A DNA stretch of 64,000 nt. Origin: Diplolepis rosae (taxonomy: Eukaryota > Arthropoda > Insecta > Hymenoptera > Diplolepididae). The stretch is from assembly GCA_030998225.1 (NCBI GenBank), contig JAPYXD010000472.1:34774-98773 (forward strand), written 5' to 3'. Position numbers and translations under genes: made by a program. Each line of letters opens with the position of its first letter. The first letter of the stretch is position 1. Of this stretch, positions 51,243 to 62,141 are shown piece by piece. The notes under the pieces were generated by a model. The model was not told where the DNA came from. It ran no database searches and was given only the letters and a program-made list of their open reading frames with translations.

Positions 51243-52799
51243 ATGACGAGATCTCTAAAATATGTTCTAGGTATCATTAATTTCAGTTCTCAGCTTAAGT
51301 TCCCTGAGGAAGATGTATTTTAGGCACTTGGACTAATAAATATAATTTTTAGAATGACTGGACCACTGAAATACCATTCGGATATCTTAAATTTTAGTTC
51401 TCAGCTAAAGTTCCATGAGGAAGATGTATATTAGGTACTTGGACTACTAAATATAATTTTCAAAATGACGAGATCTCTAAAATATGTACTAGGTATAAAA
51501 AATTTTCAGTTCTCAGCTTAAGTTCCCTGAGGAAGATGGATTTTAAGCACCTGGACGAAGAGATATAATTTTCAAAATGACGAGATCTCTAAAGTATGTA
51601 CTAGGTATCATAAATTTCAGTTCTCAGCTTAAGTTCCCTGAGTAAGATGTTTTTTATGCACCTGGACTACAAAATATAATTTTTAAAATGACGAGATCTC
51701 TAAAGTATGTACTAGGTATAAAAAATTTTCAGTTCTCAGCTTAAGTTCCCTGAGGAAGATGGTTTTTAAGCACCTGGACTACTAGATATAATTTTCAAAA
51801 TGTCGAGATCTCTAAAATATGTACTAGGTATCATAAATTTCAGTTCTCAGCTTAAGTTCCCTGAGTAAGATGGGTTTGAAGCACCTGGACTACTAGATAT
51901 AATTTTCAAAATGACGGGATCTCTAAAATATAATCCAGGTATCCTTAATTTCAGTTCTCAGCTTAAGTTCCCTGAGTAAGATGTTTTTTAAGCACCTGGA
52001 CTACTAGATATAATTTTTTTAATGACGAGATCTCTAAAATATATACTAGGTATCATAAATTTCAGTTCTCAGCTTAAGTTCCCTGAGGAAGATGGTTTTT
52101 AAGCACCTGGACTACTAGATATAATTTTCAAAATGACTAGATCTCTAAAATATGTACTCGTTATAAAAAATTTTCAGTTCTCAGCTTAAGTTCCATGAGG
52201 AAGATGGTTTTTAAGCACCTGGACTACTAGATATAATTTTCAAAATGACGGGATCTCTAAAATATATACTAGGTATCATAAATTTCAGTTCTCAGCTTAA
52301 GTTCCCTGAGGAAGATGTTTTTTAAGCACCTGGACTACTAAATATAATTTGTAAAATTACGAGATCTCTAAAATATGTACTAGGTATCATAAATTTCAGT
52401 TCTCGGCTTAAGTTCCCTGAGTAAGAAGGTTTTTAAGCACCTGGACTACTAGATATAATTTTCAAAATGACGTTTTCTCTAAAACATAATCCAGGTATCC
52501 TTAATTTCAGTTCTCAGCTTAAGTTCCCTGAGTATGATTGTTTTTAAGCACCTGGACTACTAGATATAGTTTTTATAATGACGAGATCTCTAAAATATGT
52601 ACAAGGTATCCTCAATTTCAGTTCTCAGCTTAAGTTCCCAGAGTAAGATGGTTTTTAAGCACCTGGACTACTAGATATAATTTTCAAAATGACAAGATCT
52701 CTAAAATATGTACTAGGTATAAAAAATGTTCAGTTCTCAGCTTAAGTTCCATGAGGAAGATGGTTTTTAAGCACCTGGCCTACTAGATATAATTTACAA

Positions 52800-52911
52800 C
52801 AGGACGATATCTCTAAAATATGTACAAGCTATCATAAATTTCAGTTCTCAGCTTAAGTTCCCAGAGGAAGATGGTTTTTAAGCACCTGGACTACTAGATA
52901 TAATTTTCAAA
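52800..52911 (+). repeat. Degenerate type A monomer
   Basis: The junction reads AATTTACAAC and the unit begins AGGACGATATCTC, losing both the ATG and the BglII palindrome, with GTACAAGCTATC further on. It sits between two K units with ACAAGATC starts, inside the 224-bp dimer duplication. Confidence 0.7.
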
Positions 52912-53579
52912 ATGACAAGATCTCTAAAATATGTACTAGGTATAAAAAATGTTCAGTTCTCAGCTTAAGTTCCATGAGGAGGATGGTTTTTAAGCACCTG
53001 GACTACTAGATATAATTTTTAAAATGACGAGATCTCTAAAATATGTGCTAGGTATCATAAATTTCAGTTCTCAGCTTAAGTTCCCTGAGGAAGATGTATT
53101 TTAGGTACTTGGACTAGTAAATATAATTTTTAAAATGACTGGACCACTGAAATACCATTCGGATATCTTAAATTTTAGTTCTCAGATTAAGTTCCCTGAG
53201 GAAGATGTATTTTAGGTACTTGGACTACTAAATATAATTTTCAAAATGACGAGATCTCTAAAATATGTACTAGGTATAAAAAATGTACAGTTCACAGCTT
53301 ATGTACCATGAGGAAGATGGTTTTTAAGCACCTGGACTACTAGATATAATTTTTAAAATGACGAGATCTCTAAAATATGTACTAGGTATCATAAATTTCA
53401 GTTCTCAGCTTAAGTTCCCTGAGGAAGATGGTTTTTAAGCACCTGGACTACTAAATATAATTTTTAAAATGACGAGATCTCTAAAATATGTACTAGGTAT
53501 CATAAATTTCAGTTCTCAGCTTAAGTTCCCTGAGGAAGATGGTTTTTAAGCACCTGGACTACTAGATATAATTTTCAAA

Positions 53580-53691
53580 ATGACGGGATGTCTAAAATAT
53601 AGTCCAGGTATCCTTAATTTTCAGTTCTCAGCTAAAGTTCCCTGAGGAAGATGGTTTTTAAGCACCTGGACTACTAGATATAATTTTTAAA
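53580..53691 (+). repeat. Representative type E monomer (112 bp)
   Basis: Type E has ATATAGTCCAGGTATCC followed by TTAATTTTCAG, and can start with ATGACGAG or ATGACGGG. It looks intermediate between B (TCCAGGTATCCTTAAT) and A2 (AATTTTCAG), so it may have arisen by exchange between them; that origin is inference. It is the fifth unit of the nine-monomer cassette and follows the TTCGCTGAGG cassette at 43348, 49351, 58693 and 61029. The copy at 61029 has an extra base (TAGTACCAGG). Confidence 0.85.
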
Positions 53692-53802
53692 ATGACGAGA
53701 TCTCTAAAATATGTACTAGGTTTCATAAATTTCAGTTCTCGGCTTAAGTTCCCTGAGGAAGATGTATTTTAGGCACCTGGACTACTAGATATAATTTTTA
53801 GA

Positions 53803-53912
53803 ATGACTGGACCACTGAAATACCATTCGGATATCTTAAATTTTAGTTCTCAGCTTAAGTTCCCTGAGGAAGATGTATTTAGGTACTTGGACTACTAACT
53901 ATAATTCTTAAA
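53803..53912 (+). repeat. Representative type C monomer, 110-bp variant
   Basis: Type C is the most divergent regular type. It begins ATGACTGGACCACTGAAATAC and continues CATTCGGATATCTTAAATTT TAG before the shared half. It lacks the BglII palindrome and the CpG of ATGACG, but gains a CpG in TTCGG and an EcoRV site GATATC. This copy carries the one-base-shorter GTATTTAGGTACTTGG end, linked to AATTCTTAAAATGACG in the following junction. The preceding monomer usually ends GTATTTTAGGCACCTGG with the junction TTTTTAGAATGACTGG, so the 3' haplotype of one unit predicts the type of the next. Confidence 0.9.
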
Positions 53913-54912
53913 ATGACGAGATCTCTAAAATATGTACTAGGTATCATAAATTTCAGTTCTCAGCTTAAGTTCCCTGAGTAAGATGGTTTTTAAGCACCTG
54001 GACTACTAGATATAATTTTCAAAATGACGGGATCTCTAAAATATAATCCAGGTATCATTAATTTCACTTCTCAGCTTAAGTTCCCTGAGGAAGTTGTTTT
54101 ATAAGCACCTGGATTACTAAATATAATTTTCAAAATGACGAGATCTCTAAAATATGTACTAGGTATCAAAAATTTTCAGTTCTCAGCTTAAGTTCCCTGA
54201 GGAAGATGGTTTTTAAGCACCTGGACTACTAGATATAATTTTTAAAATGACGAGATCTCTAAAATATGTACTAGGTATCATAAATTTCAGTTCTCGGCTT
54301 AAGTTCCCTGAGGAAGATGGTTTTTAAGCACTTGGACTACTAGATATAATTTTCAAAATGACAGGATCTTAAAAATATAATCCAGGTATCATTAATTTCA
54401 GTTCTCAGCTTAAGTTCCCTGAGGAAGATGTTTTTTAAGCACCTGGACTACTAAATATAATTTTCAAAATGACGGGATCTGTAAAATATGTACTAGGTAT
54501 AAAAAATTTTCAGTTCTCAGCTTAAGTTCCCTGAGGAAGATGGTTTTTAAGCACCTGGACTACTAGATATAATTTTCAAAATGACGGGATCTCTAAAATA
54601 TAATCCAGGTATCCTTAATTTCAGTTCTCAGCTTAAGTTCCCTGTGTAAGATATTTTTAAGCACCTGGACTACTAGATATAATTTTCAAAATGACGTGAT
54701 CTCTAAAATATGTACTAGGAATCATCAATTTCAGTTCTCGGCTTAAGTTACCTGAGGAAGATGTATTTTAGGCACCTGGACTACTAGATATAATTTTTAG
54801 AATCACTGGACCACTGAAATACCATTCGGATATCTTAAATTTTAGTTCTCAGATTAAGTTCCCTGAGGAAGATGTATTTTAGGTACTTGGACTACTAAAT
54901 ATAATTTTCAAA

Positions 54913-55024
54913 ATGACGAGATCTCTAAAATATGTACTAGGTATAAAAAATGTTCAGTTCTCAGCTTAAGTTCCCTGAGGAAGATGGTTTTTAAGCACCT
55001 GGACTACTAGATATAATTTTTAAA
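54913..55024 (+). repeat. Representative type K monomer (112 bp)
   Basis: Type K starts like type A (GAGATCTC, GTACTAGGTAT) but then has TAAAAAAT(G/T)TTCAG, one base longer than A. Related copies read TATCAAAAATTTTCAG. The extra base breaks the 37-codon periodicity, which argues against a translated repeat. K follows the Bh unit ending GCATCTGG, and it is the second unit of most nine-monomer cassettes, where it often carries TTCCATGAGG. Confidence 0.88.
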
Positions 55025-55135
55025 ATGACAAGATCTCTAAAATATGTACTAGGTATCATAAATTTCAGTTCTCAGCTTAAGTTCCCTGAGGAAAATGTAT
55101 TTTAGGTACTTGGACTACTAAATAAAATTTTTTAA
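55025..55135 (+). repeat. Hybrid A/C monomer at a one-monomer deletion
   Basis: The 5' half is type A (ACAAGATCTC, GTACTAGGTATCATAAAT) and the 3' half carries GAGGAAAATG, GTATTTTAGGTACTTGG and AAATAAAATTTTTTAAATG. Elsewhere those 3' marks belong only to the C unit of the TTCGCTGAGG cassette. At 42.8-43.0, 48.8-49.0 and 58.1-58.4 kb the A unit and the C unit are both present. Upstream marks are offset 6229 bp from the 48-kb copy and 3113 bp from the 58-kb copy; downstream marks are offset 6118 and 3224 bp. Both comparisons give a loss of exactly 111 bp here. Confidence 0.93.
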
Positions 55136-55468
55136 ATGACGAGATCTCTAAAATATGTACTAGGTATCTTAATTATCAGTTCTCAGCTTAAGTTCGCTGA
55201 GGAAGATGTATTTTAGGTACCTGGACTACTAAATATAATTTTTTAAATGACGAGATCTCTAAAATACGTACTAGGTATATTAATTATCAGTTGTCAGCTT
55301 AAGTTCCCTGAGGAAGATGGTTTTTAAGCACCTGGACTACTAGATATATTTTTCAAAATGACGAGATCTCTAAAATATGTACTAGGTATCATAAATTTCA
55401 GTTCTCGGCTTAAGTTCCCTGAGTATGATGGTTTTTAATCACCTGGACTACTAGATATAATTTTCAAA
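55136..55468 (+). repeat. TTCGCTGAGG cassette, remaining 3 monomers, copy at 55.1 kb
   Basis: The TTCGCTGAGG, TACGTACTAGGTATATT and GAGTATGATGG/TTTTTAATCACC units are intact and follow the hybrid monomer. The next unit is E-like with ATGTCGGGTTCTC and ATAGTACAGG. Confidence 0.88.
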
Positions 55469-56469
55469 ATGTCGGGTTCTCTAAAATATAGTACAGGTAT
55501 CCTTAATTTTCAGTTCTCAGCTTAAGTTCCCTGAGGAAGATGGTTTTTAAGCACCTGGACTACTAGATATAATTTTTAAAATGACGAGATCTCTAAAATA
55601 TGTACTAGGTTTCATAAATTTCAGTTCTCGGCTTAAGTTCCCTGAGGAAGATGTATTTTAGGCACCTGGACTACTAGATATAATTTTTAGAATGACTGGA
55701 CCACTGAAATACCATTCGGATATCTTAAATTTTAGTTCTCAGCTTAAGTTCCCTGAGGAAGATGTATTTAGGTACTTGGACTACTAAATATAAATCTTAA
55801 AATGACGAGATCTCTAAAATAGGTACTAGGTATCATAAATTTTCAGTTCTCAGCTTAAGTTCCCTGATGAAGATGGTTTTTAAGCACCTGGACTACTAGA
55901 TATAATTTTCAAAATGTCGAGATCTCTAAAATATGTACTGGGTATCATAAATTTCAGTTCTCAGCTTAAGTTCCCTGAGGAAGATGTTTTTTAAGCATCT
56001 GGACTACAAAATATAATTTTCAAAATGACGAGATCTCTAAAATATGTACTAGGTATAAAAAACTTTCAGTTCTCAGCTTAAGTTCCCTGAGGAAGATGGT
56101 TTTTAAGCACCTGGACTACTAGATATAATTTTCAAAATGTCGAGATCTCTAAAATATGTACTAGGTATCATAAATTTCAGTTCTCAGCTTAAGTTTCCTG
56201 AGTAAGATGGGTTTGAAGCACCTGGACTACTAGATATAATTTTCAAAATGACGGGATCTCTAAAATATAATCCAGGTATCCTTAATTTCAGTTCTCAGCT
56301 TAAGTTCCCTGAGTAAGATGTTTTTTAAGCACCTGGACTACTAGATATAATTTTTTTAATGACGAGATCTCTAAAATATGTACTAGGTATCATAAATTTC
56401 AGTTCTTGACTTAAGTTCCCTGAGGAAGATGGTTTTTAAGCACCTGGACTACTAGATATAATTTTAAAA

Positions 56470-57247
56470 ATGACAAGAACTCTAAAATATGTACTAGGTA
56501 TAAAAAATGTTCAGTTCTCAGCTTAAGTTCCATGAGGAAGATGGTTTTTAAGCACCTGGACTACTAGATATAATTTTCAAAATGACGAGATCTCTAAAAT
56601 ATGTACTAGGTATCATAAATTTCAGTTCTCAGCTTAAGTTCCCTGAGGAAGATGGTTTTTAAGCACCTGGACTACTAGATATAATTTTCAAAATGACGGG
56701 ATCTCTAAAATATAATCCAGGTATCCTTAATTTTCAGTTCTCAGCTTAAGTTCCCTGAGGAAGATGGTTTTTAAGCACCTGGACTACTAGATATAATTTT
56801 TAAAATGACGAGATCTCTAAAATATGTACTAGGTATCATAAATTTCAGTTCTCGGCTTAAGTTCCCTGAGGAAGATGTATTTTAGGCACCTGGACTACTA
56901 GATATAATTTTTAGAATGACTGGACCACTGAAATACCATTCGGATATCTTAAATTTTAGTTCTCAGCTTAAGTTCCCTGAGGAAGATGTATTTAGGTACT
57001 TGGACTACTAAATATAATTCTTAAAATGACGAGATCTCTAAAATATGTACTAGGTATCATAAATTTCAGTTCTCAGCTTAAGTTCCCTGAGTAAGATGGT
57101 TTTTAGGCACCTGGACTACTAAATATAATTTTCAAAATGACGGGATCTCTAAAATATAATCCAGGTATCATTAATTTCACTTCTCAGCTTAAGTTCCCTG
57201 AGGAAGTTGTTTTATAAGCACCTGGACTACTAAATATAATTTTCAAA
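56470..57247 (+). repeat. Nine-monomer cassette shortened to 7 monomers, copy 8
   Basis: Order K(ACAAGAACTC, TTCCATGAGG)-A-B-A(CTCGG)-C(GTATTTAGG)-A(GAGTAAG)-B(GAAGTTGTTTTATAAGC), 778 bp. The first C and one A are absent. Its GTTG mark is 3113 bp (28 monomers) after that of copy 7. Confidence 0.8.
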
Positions 57248-58692
57248 ATGACGAGATCTCTAAAATATGTGCTAGGTATCAAAAATTTTCAGTTCTCAGC
57301 TTAAGTTCCCCGAGTAAGATGGTTTTTAAGCGTCTGGACTACTAGATATAATTTTTAAAATGACGAGATCTCTAACATATGTACTAGGTATCATAAATTT
57401 CAGTTCTCGGCTTAAGTTCCCTGAGGAAGATGGTTTTTAAGCACCTGGACTACTATATAATTTTCAAAATGACGGGATCTCTAAAATATAATCCAGGTAT
57501 CATTAATTATCACTTCTCAGCTTAAGTTCCCTGAGGAAGATGTTTTATAAGCACCTGGACTACTAAATATAATTTTCAAAATGACAAGATCTTTAAAATA
57601 TGTACTAGGTATAAAAAATTTTCAGTTCTCAGCTTAAGTTCCCTGAGGAAGATGGTTTTTAAGCACCTGGACTACTAGATATAATTTTCAAAATGACGGG
57701 ATCTCTAAAATATAATCCAGGTATCCTTAATTTCAGTTCTCAGCTTAAGTTACCTGAGGAAGATGTTTTTTAAGCACCTGGACTACTAAATATAATTTTT
57801 AAAATGACGAGATCTCTAAAATATGTACTAGGAATCATCAATTTCAGTTCTCGGCTTAAGTTACCTGAGGAAGATGTATTTTAGGCACCTGGACTACTAG
57901 ATATAATTTTTAGAATCACTGGACCACTGAAATACCATTCGGATATCTTAAATTTTAGTTCTCAGATTAAGTTCCCTGAGGAAGATGTATTTTAGGTACT
58001 TGGACTACTAAATATAATTTTCAAAATGACGAGATCTCTAAAATATGTACTAGGTATAAAAAATGTTCAGTTCTCAGCTTAAGTTCCCTGAGGAAGATGG
58101 TTTTTAAGCACCTGGACTACTAGATATAATTTTTAAATTGACCAGATCTCTAAAATATGTACTAGGTATCATAAATTTCAGTTCTCAGCTTAAGTTCCCT
58201 GAGGAAGATGTATTTTAGGTACTTGGACTAGTAAATATAATTTTTAAAATGACTGGACCACTTAAATACCATTCGGATATCTTAAATTTTAGTTCTCAGC
58301 ATAACTTCCCTGAGGAAAATGTATTTTAGGTACTTGGACTACTAAATAAAATTTTTTAAATGACGAGATCTCTAAAATATGTACTAGGTATCTTAATTAT
58401 CAGTTCTCAGCTTAAGTTCGCTGAGGAAGATGTATTTTAGGTACCTGGACTACTAAATATAATTTTTTAAATGACGAGATCTCTAAAATACGTACTAGGT
58501 ATATTAATTATCAGTTGTCAGCTTAAGTTCCCTGAGGAAGATGGTTTTTAAGCACCTGGACTACTAGATATATTTTTCAAAATGACGAGATCTCTAAAAT
58601 ATGTACTAGGTATCATAAATTTCAGTTCTCGGCTTAAGTTCCCTGAGTATGATGGTTTTTAATCACCTGGACTACTAGATATAATTTTCAAA
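57248..58692 (+). repeat. Right-hand repeat block, including TTCGCTGAGG cassette at 58249-58692
   Basis: From copy 8 onward the marks run K, A, B, K, B, A, C, K, A(AAATTGACCAG), then the complete four-unit cassette (58249-58692, 444 bp). The GTTG and TTCGCTG marks at 57206 and 58416 have partners at 59541 and 60752, offsets 2335 and 2336 bp (21 monomers). This block is thus repeated once more to the right. One unit near 57.45 kb is 2 bp shorter, with ACTACTATATAATTT. Confidence 0.82.
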
Positions 58693-59582
58693 ATGACGGG
58701 ATCTCTAAAATATAGTCCAGGTATCCTTAATTTTCAGTTCTCAGCTTAAGTTCCCTGAGGAAGATGGTTTTTAAGCACCTGGACTACTAGATATAATTTT
58801 TAAAATGACGAGATCTCTAAAATATGTACTAGGTTTCATAAATTTCAGTTCTCGGCTTAAGTTCCCTGAGGAAGATGTATTTTAGGCACCTGGACTACTA
58901 GATATAATTTTTAGAATGACTGGACCACTGAAATACCATTCGGATATCTTAAATTTTAGTTCTCAGCTTAAGTTCCCTGAGGAAGATGTATTTAGGTACT
59001 TGGACTACTAAATATAGTTCTTAAAATGACGAGATCTCTAAAATAGGTACTAGGTATCATAAATTTTCAGTTGTCAGCTTAAGTTCCCTGATTAAGATGG
59101 TTTTTAAGCACCTGGACTACTAGATATAATTTTCAAAATGACGAGATCTCTAAAATATGTACTGGGTATCATAAATTTCAGTTCTCATCTTAAGTTCCCT
59201 GAGGAAGATGTTTTTTAAGCACCTGGACTACTAAATATAATTTTTAAAATGACGAGATCTCTAAAATATGTACTAGGTATAAAAAATTTTCAGTTCTCAG
59301 CTTAAGTTCCCTGAGGAAGATGTATTTTAGGCACTTGGACTACTAGATATAATTTTTTAAATCTCGAGATCTCTAAAATATGTACTAGGTATCATAAATT
59401 TCAGTTCTCAGCTTAAGTTCCCTGAGTAAGATGGTTTTTAAGCACCTGGACTACTAGATATAATTTTCAAAATGACGGGATCTCTGAAATATAATCCAGG
59501 TATCATTAATTTCACTTCTCAGCTTAAGTTCCCTGAGGAAGTTGTTTTATAAGCTCCTGGACTACTAAATATAATTTTCAAA

Positions 59583-61028
59583 ATGACGAGATCTCTAAAA
59601 TATGTACTAGGTATAAAAAATTTTCAGTTCTCAACTTAAGTTCCCTGAGGAAGATGGTTTTTAAGCACCTGGATGACTAGATATAATTTTTAAAATGACG
59701 AGATCTCTAACATATGTACTAGGTATCATAAATTTCAGTTCTCAGCTTAAGTTCCCTGAGGAAGATGGTTTTTAAGCACCTGGACTACTAAATATAATTT
59801 TCAAAATTACGGGATCTCGAAAATATAATCCAGGTATCATTAATTTCTCTTCTCAGCTTAAGTTCCCTGAGGAAGATGTTTTATAAGCACCTGTACTACT
59901 AAATATAATTTTCAAAATGACAAGATCTCTAAAATATGTACTAGGTATAAAAAATTTTCAGTTCTCAGCTTAAGTTCCCTGAGTAAGATGGTTTTTAAGC
60001 ACCTGGACTACTGGATATAATTTTCAAAATGACGGGATCTCTAAAATATAATCCAGGTATCCTTAATTTCAGTTCTCTGCTTCAGTTACCTGAGGAAGAT
60101 GTTTTTTAAGCACCTGGACTACTAAATATAATTTTTTAAATGACGAGATCTCTAAGATATGTACTAGGTATCAAGAATTTCAGCTCTCGACTTAACATCC
60201 CTGAGGAAGATGTATTTTAGACACCTGGACTACTAAATATAATTTTTAGAATGACTGGACCACTGAAATACCATTCGGATATCTTAAATTTTAGTTCTCA
60301 GCTTAAGTTCCCTGAGGAAGATGTATTTTAGGTACTTGGACTACTAAATATAATTTTCAAAATGACGAGATCTCTAAAATATGTACTAGGTATAAAAAAT
60401 GTTCAGTTCTCAGCTTAAGTTCCCTGAGGAAGATGGTTTTTAAGCACCTGGACTACTAGATATAATTTTTAAAATGACGAGATCTCTAAAATATGTACTA
60501 GCTATCATAAATGTCAGTTCTCAGCTCAAGTTGCTGTAGGTAGATGTCTCTTCTGTTCTTCGTATAGTAAATATAATTTTTAAAATGACTGGATCACTGA
60601 AATACCATTCGAATATCTTAAATTTTAGTTCTCAGCATAACTTCCCTGAGGAAAATGTATTTTAGGTACTTGGACTACTAAATAAAATTTTTTAAATGAC
60701 GAGATCTCTAAAATATGTACTAGGTATCTTAATTATCAGTTCTCAGCTTAAGTTCGCTGAGGAAGATGTATTTTAGGTACCTGGACTACTAAATATAATT
60801 TTTTAAATGACGAGATCTCTAAAATACGTACTAGGTATATTAATTATCAGTTGTCAGCTTAAGTTCCCTGAGGAAGATGGTTTTTAAGCACCTGGACTAC
60901 TAGATATATTTTTCAAAATGACGAGATCTCTAAAATATGTACTAGGTATCATAAATTTCAGTTCTCGGCTTAAGTTCCCTGAGTATGATGGTTTTTAATC
61001 ACCTGGACTACTAGATATAATTTTCAAA
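59583..61028 (+). repeat. Right-hand repeat block, second copy, with TTCGCTGAGG cassette at 60585-61028
   Basis: It is the 21-monomer-offset copy of 57.25-58.69 kb. The final 444 bp (60585-61028) hold the full cassette. Its first unit has ACTGGATCACTG and CATTCGAATATC, and the unit before it (60474-60584) is strongly altered. The following E unit has an extra base (TAGTACCAGG), and the copy then runs into the diverged C unit that opens nine-monomer copy 9. Confidence 0.8.
60474..60584 (+). repeat. Monomer with a dense cluster of substitutions
   Basis: The 5' half is a normal A with small changes (CTAGCTATC, AAATGTCAG). From about 60525 to 60567 the shared half becomes CTCAAGTTGCTGTAGGTAG followed by ATGTCTCTTCTGTTCTTCG, many substitutions in about 45 bp. 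The unit is still exactly 111 bp and the flanks are regular. AflII and the dyad are lost. Confidence 0.82.
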
Positions 61029-61141
61029 ATGACGGGATCTCTAAAATATAGTACCAGGTATCCTTAATTTTCAGTTCTCAGCTTAAGTTCCGTGAGGAAG
61101 ATGTATTTTATTAACGTGGACTACTAAATATAATTTTTATA

Positions 61142-62141
61142 ATGAGGGGAACACTGAAATAACAATACGGTATCTTAAAGTTCAGTTGTCAGATTAAGTT
61201 CCCTGACGAAGATGTATTTTAGGTACTTGGACTACTAAATATAATTTTCAAAATGACGAGATCTCTAAAATATGTACTAGGTATAAAAAATGTTCAGTTC
61301 TCAGCTTAAGTTCCCTGAGGAAGATGGTTTTTAAGCACCTGGACTACTAGATATAATTTTTAAAATGACGAGATCTCTAAAATATGTACTAGGTATCATA
61401 AATTTCAGTTCTCAGCTTAAGTTCCCTGAGGAAGATGGTTTTTAAGCACCTGGACTACTAAATATAATTTTTAAAATGACGAGATCTCTAAAATATGTAC
61501 TAGGTATCATAAATTTCAGTTCTCAGCTTAAGTTCCCTGAGGAAGATGGTTTTTAAGCACCTGGACTACTAGATATAATTTTCAAAATGACGGGATCTCT
61601 AAAATATAGTCCAGGTATCCTTAATTTTCAGTTCTCAGCTTAAGTTCCCTGAGGAAGATGGTTTTTAAGCACCTGGACTACTAGATATAATTTTTAAAAT
61701 GACGAGATCTCTAAAATATGTACTAGGTATCATAAATTTCAGTTCTCGGCTTAAGTTCCCTGAGGAAGATGTATTTTAGGCACCTGGACTACTAGATATA
61801 ATTTTTAGAATGACTGGACCACTGAAATACCATTCGGATATCTTAAATTTTAGTTCTCAGCTTAAGTTCCCTGAGGAAGATGTATTTAGGTACTTGGACT
61901 ACTAAATATAATTCTTAAAATGACGAGATCTCTAAAATATGTACTAGGTATCATAAATTTCAGTTCTCAGCTTAAGTTCCCTGAGTAAGATGGTTTTTAA
62001 GCACCTGGACTACTAGATATAATTTTCAAAATGACGGGATCTCTAAAATATAATCCAGGTATCGTTAATTTCACTTCTCAGCTTAAGTTCCCTGAGGAAG
62101 TTGTTTTATAAGCACCTGGACTACTAAATATAATTTTCAAA
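61142..62141 (+). repeat. Nine-monomer cassette, copy 9
   Basis: The opening C is degenerate (ATGAGGGGAACACTG, AACAATACGG, lacking GGATATC) but keeps CAGATTAAG and its length. It is followed by K, A, A, E, A(CTCGG), C(GTATTTAGG), A(GAGTAAG) and B with TATCGTTAATTTCAC and GAAGTTGTTTTATAAGC. The cassette is 1000 bp, with the start to mark spacing again 958 bp. The other eight units are close to those at 36.8 kb. Confidence 0.86.

Larger units (their letters stand above)
47905..54134 (+). repeat. Large repeat unit of about 56 monomers (6230 bp)
   Basis: This unit runs from the end of nine-monomer copy 6 to the end of copy 7. Marks from 46.9 to 48.72 kb have partners 6229 bp to the right. Marks from 48.97 kb to about 50.1 kb have partners 6118 bp to the right, because the right-hand copy lost one monomer at 55.03-55.13 kb. 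The preceding unit (41903-47904) has a similar size, its marks at 41.86 and 43.07 kb both being 6003 bp from their partners, but its later half differs. Confidence 0.8.
53135..54134 (+). repeat. Nine-monomer cassette, copy 7
   Basis: Full order, 1000 bp, start to GTTG mark 958 bp. K is diverged (AATGTACAGTTCACAGC, TATGTACCATGAGG). The E unit has GGGATGTC, and the sixth unit has GGTTTCATAAAT and CTCGG. The match with copy 6 extends beyond the cassette on its right side. Confidence 0.88.

Noticed and set aside
60520..60575. Insertion of foreign sequence
   Set aside because: The length of the unit is unchanged at 111 bp and residual matches to the consensus run through the odd segment, so it is substitution, not insertion.
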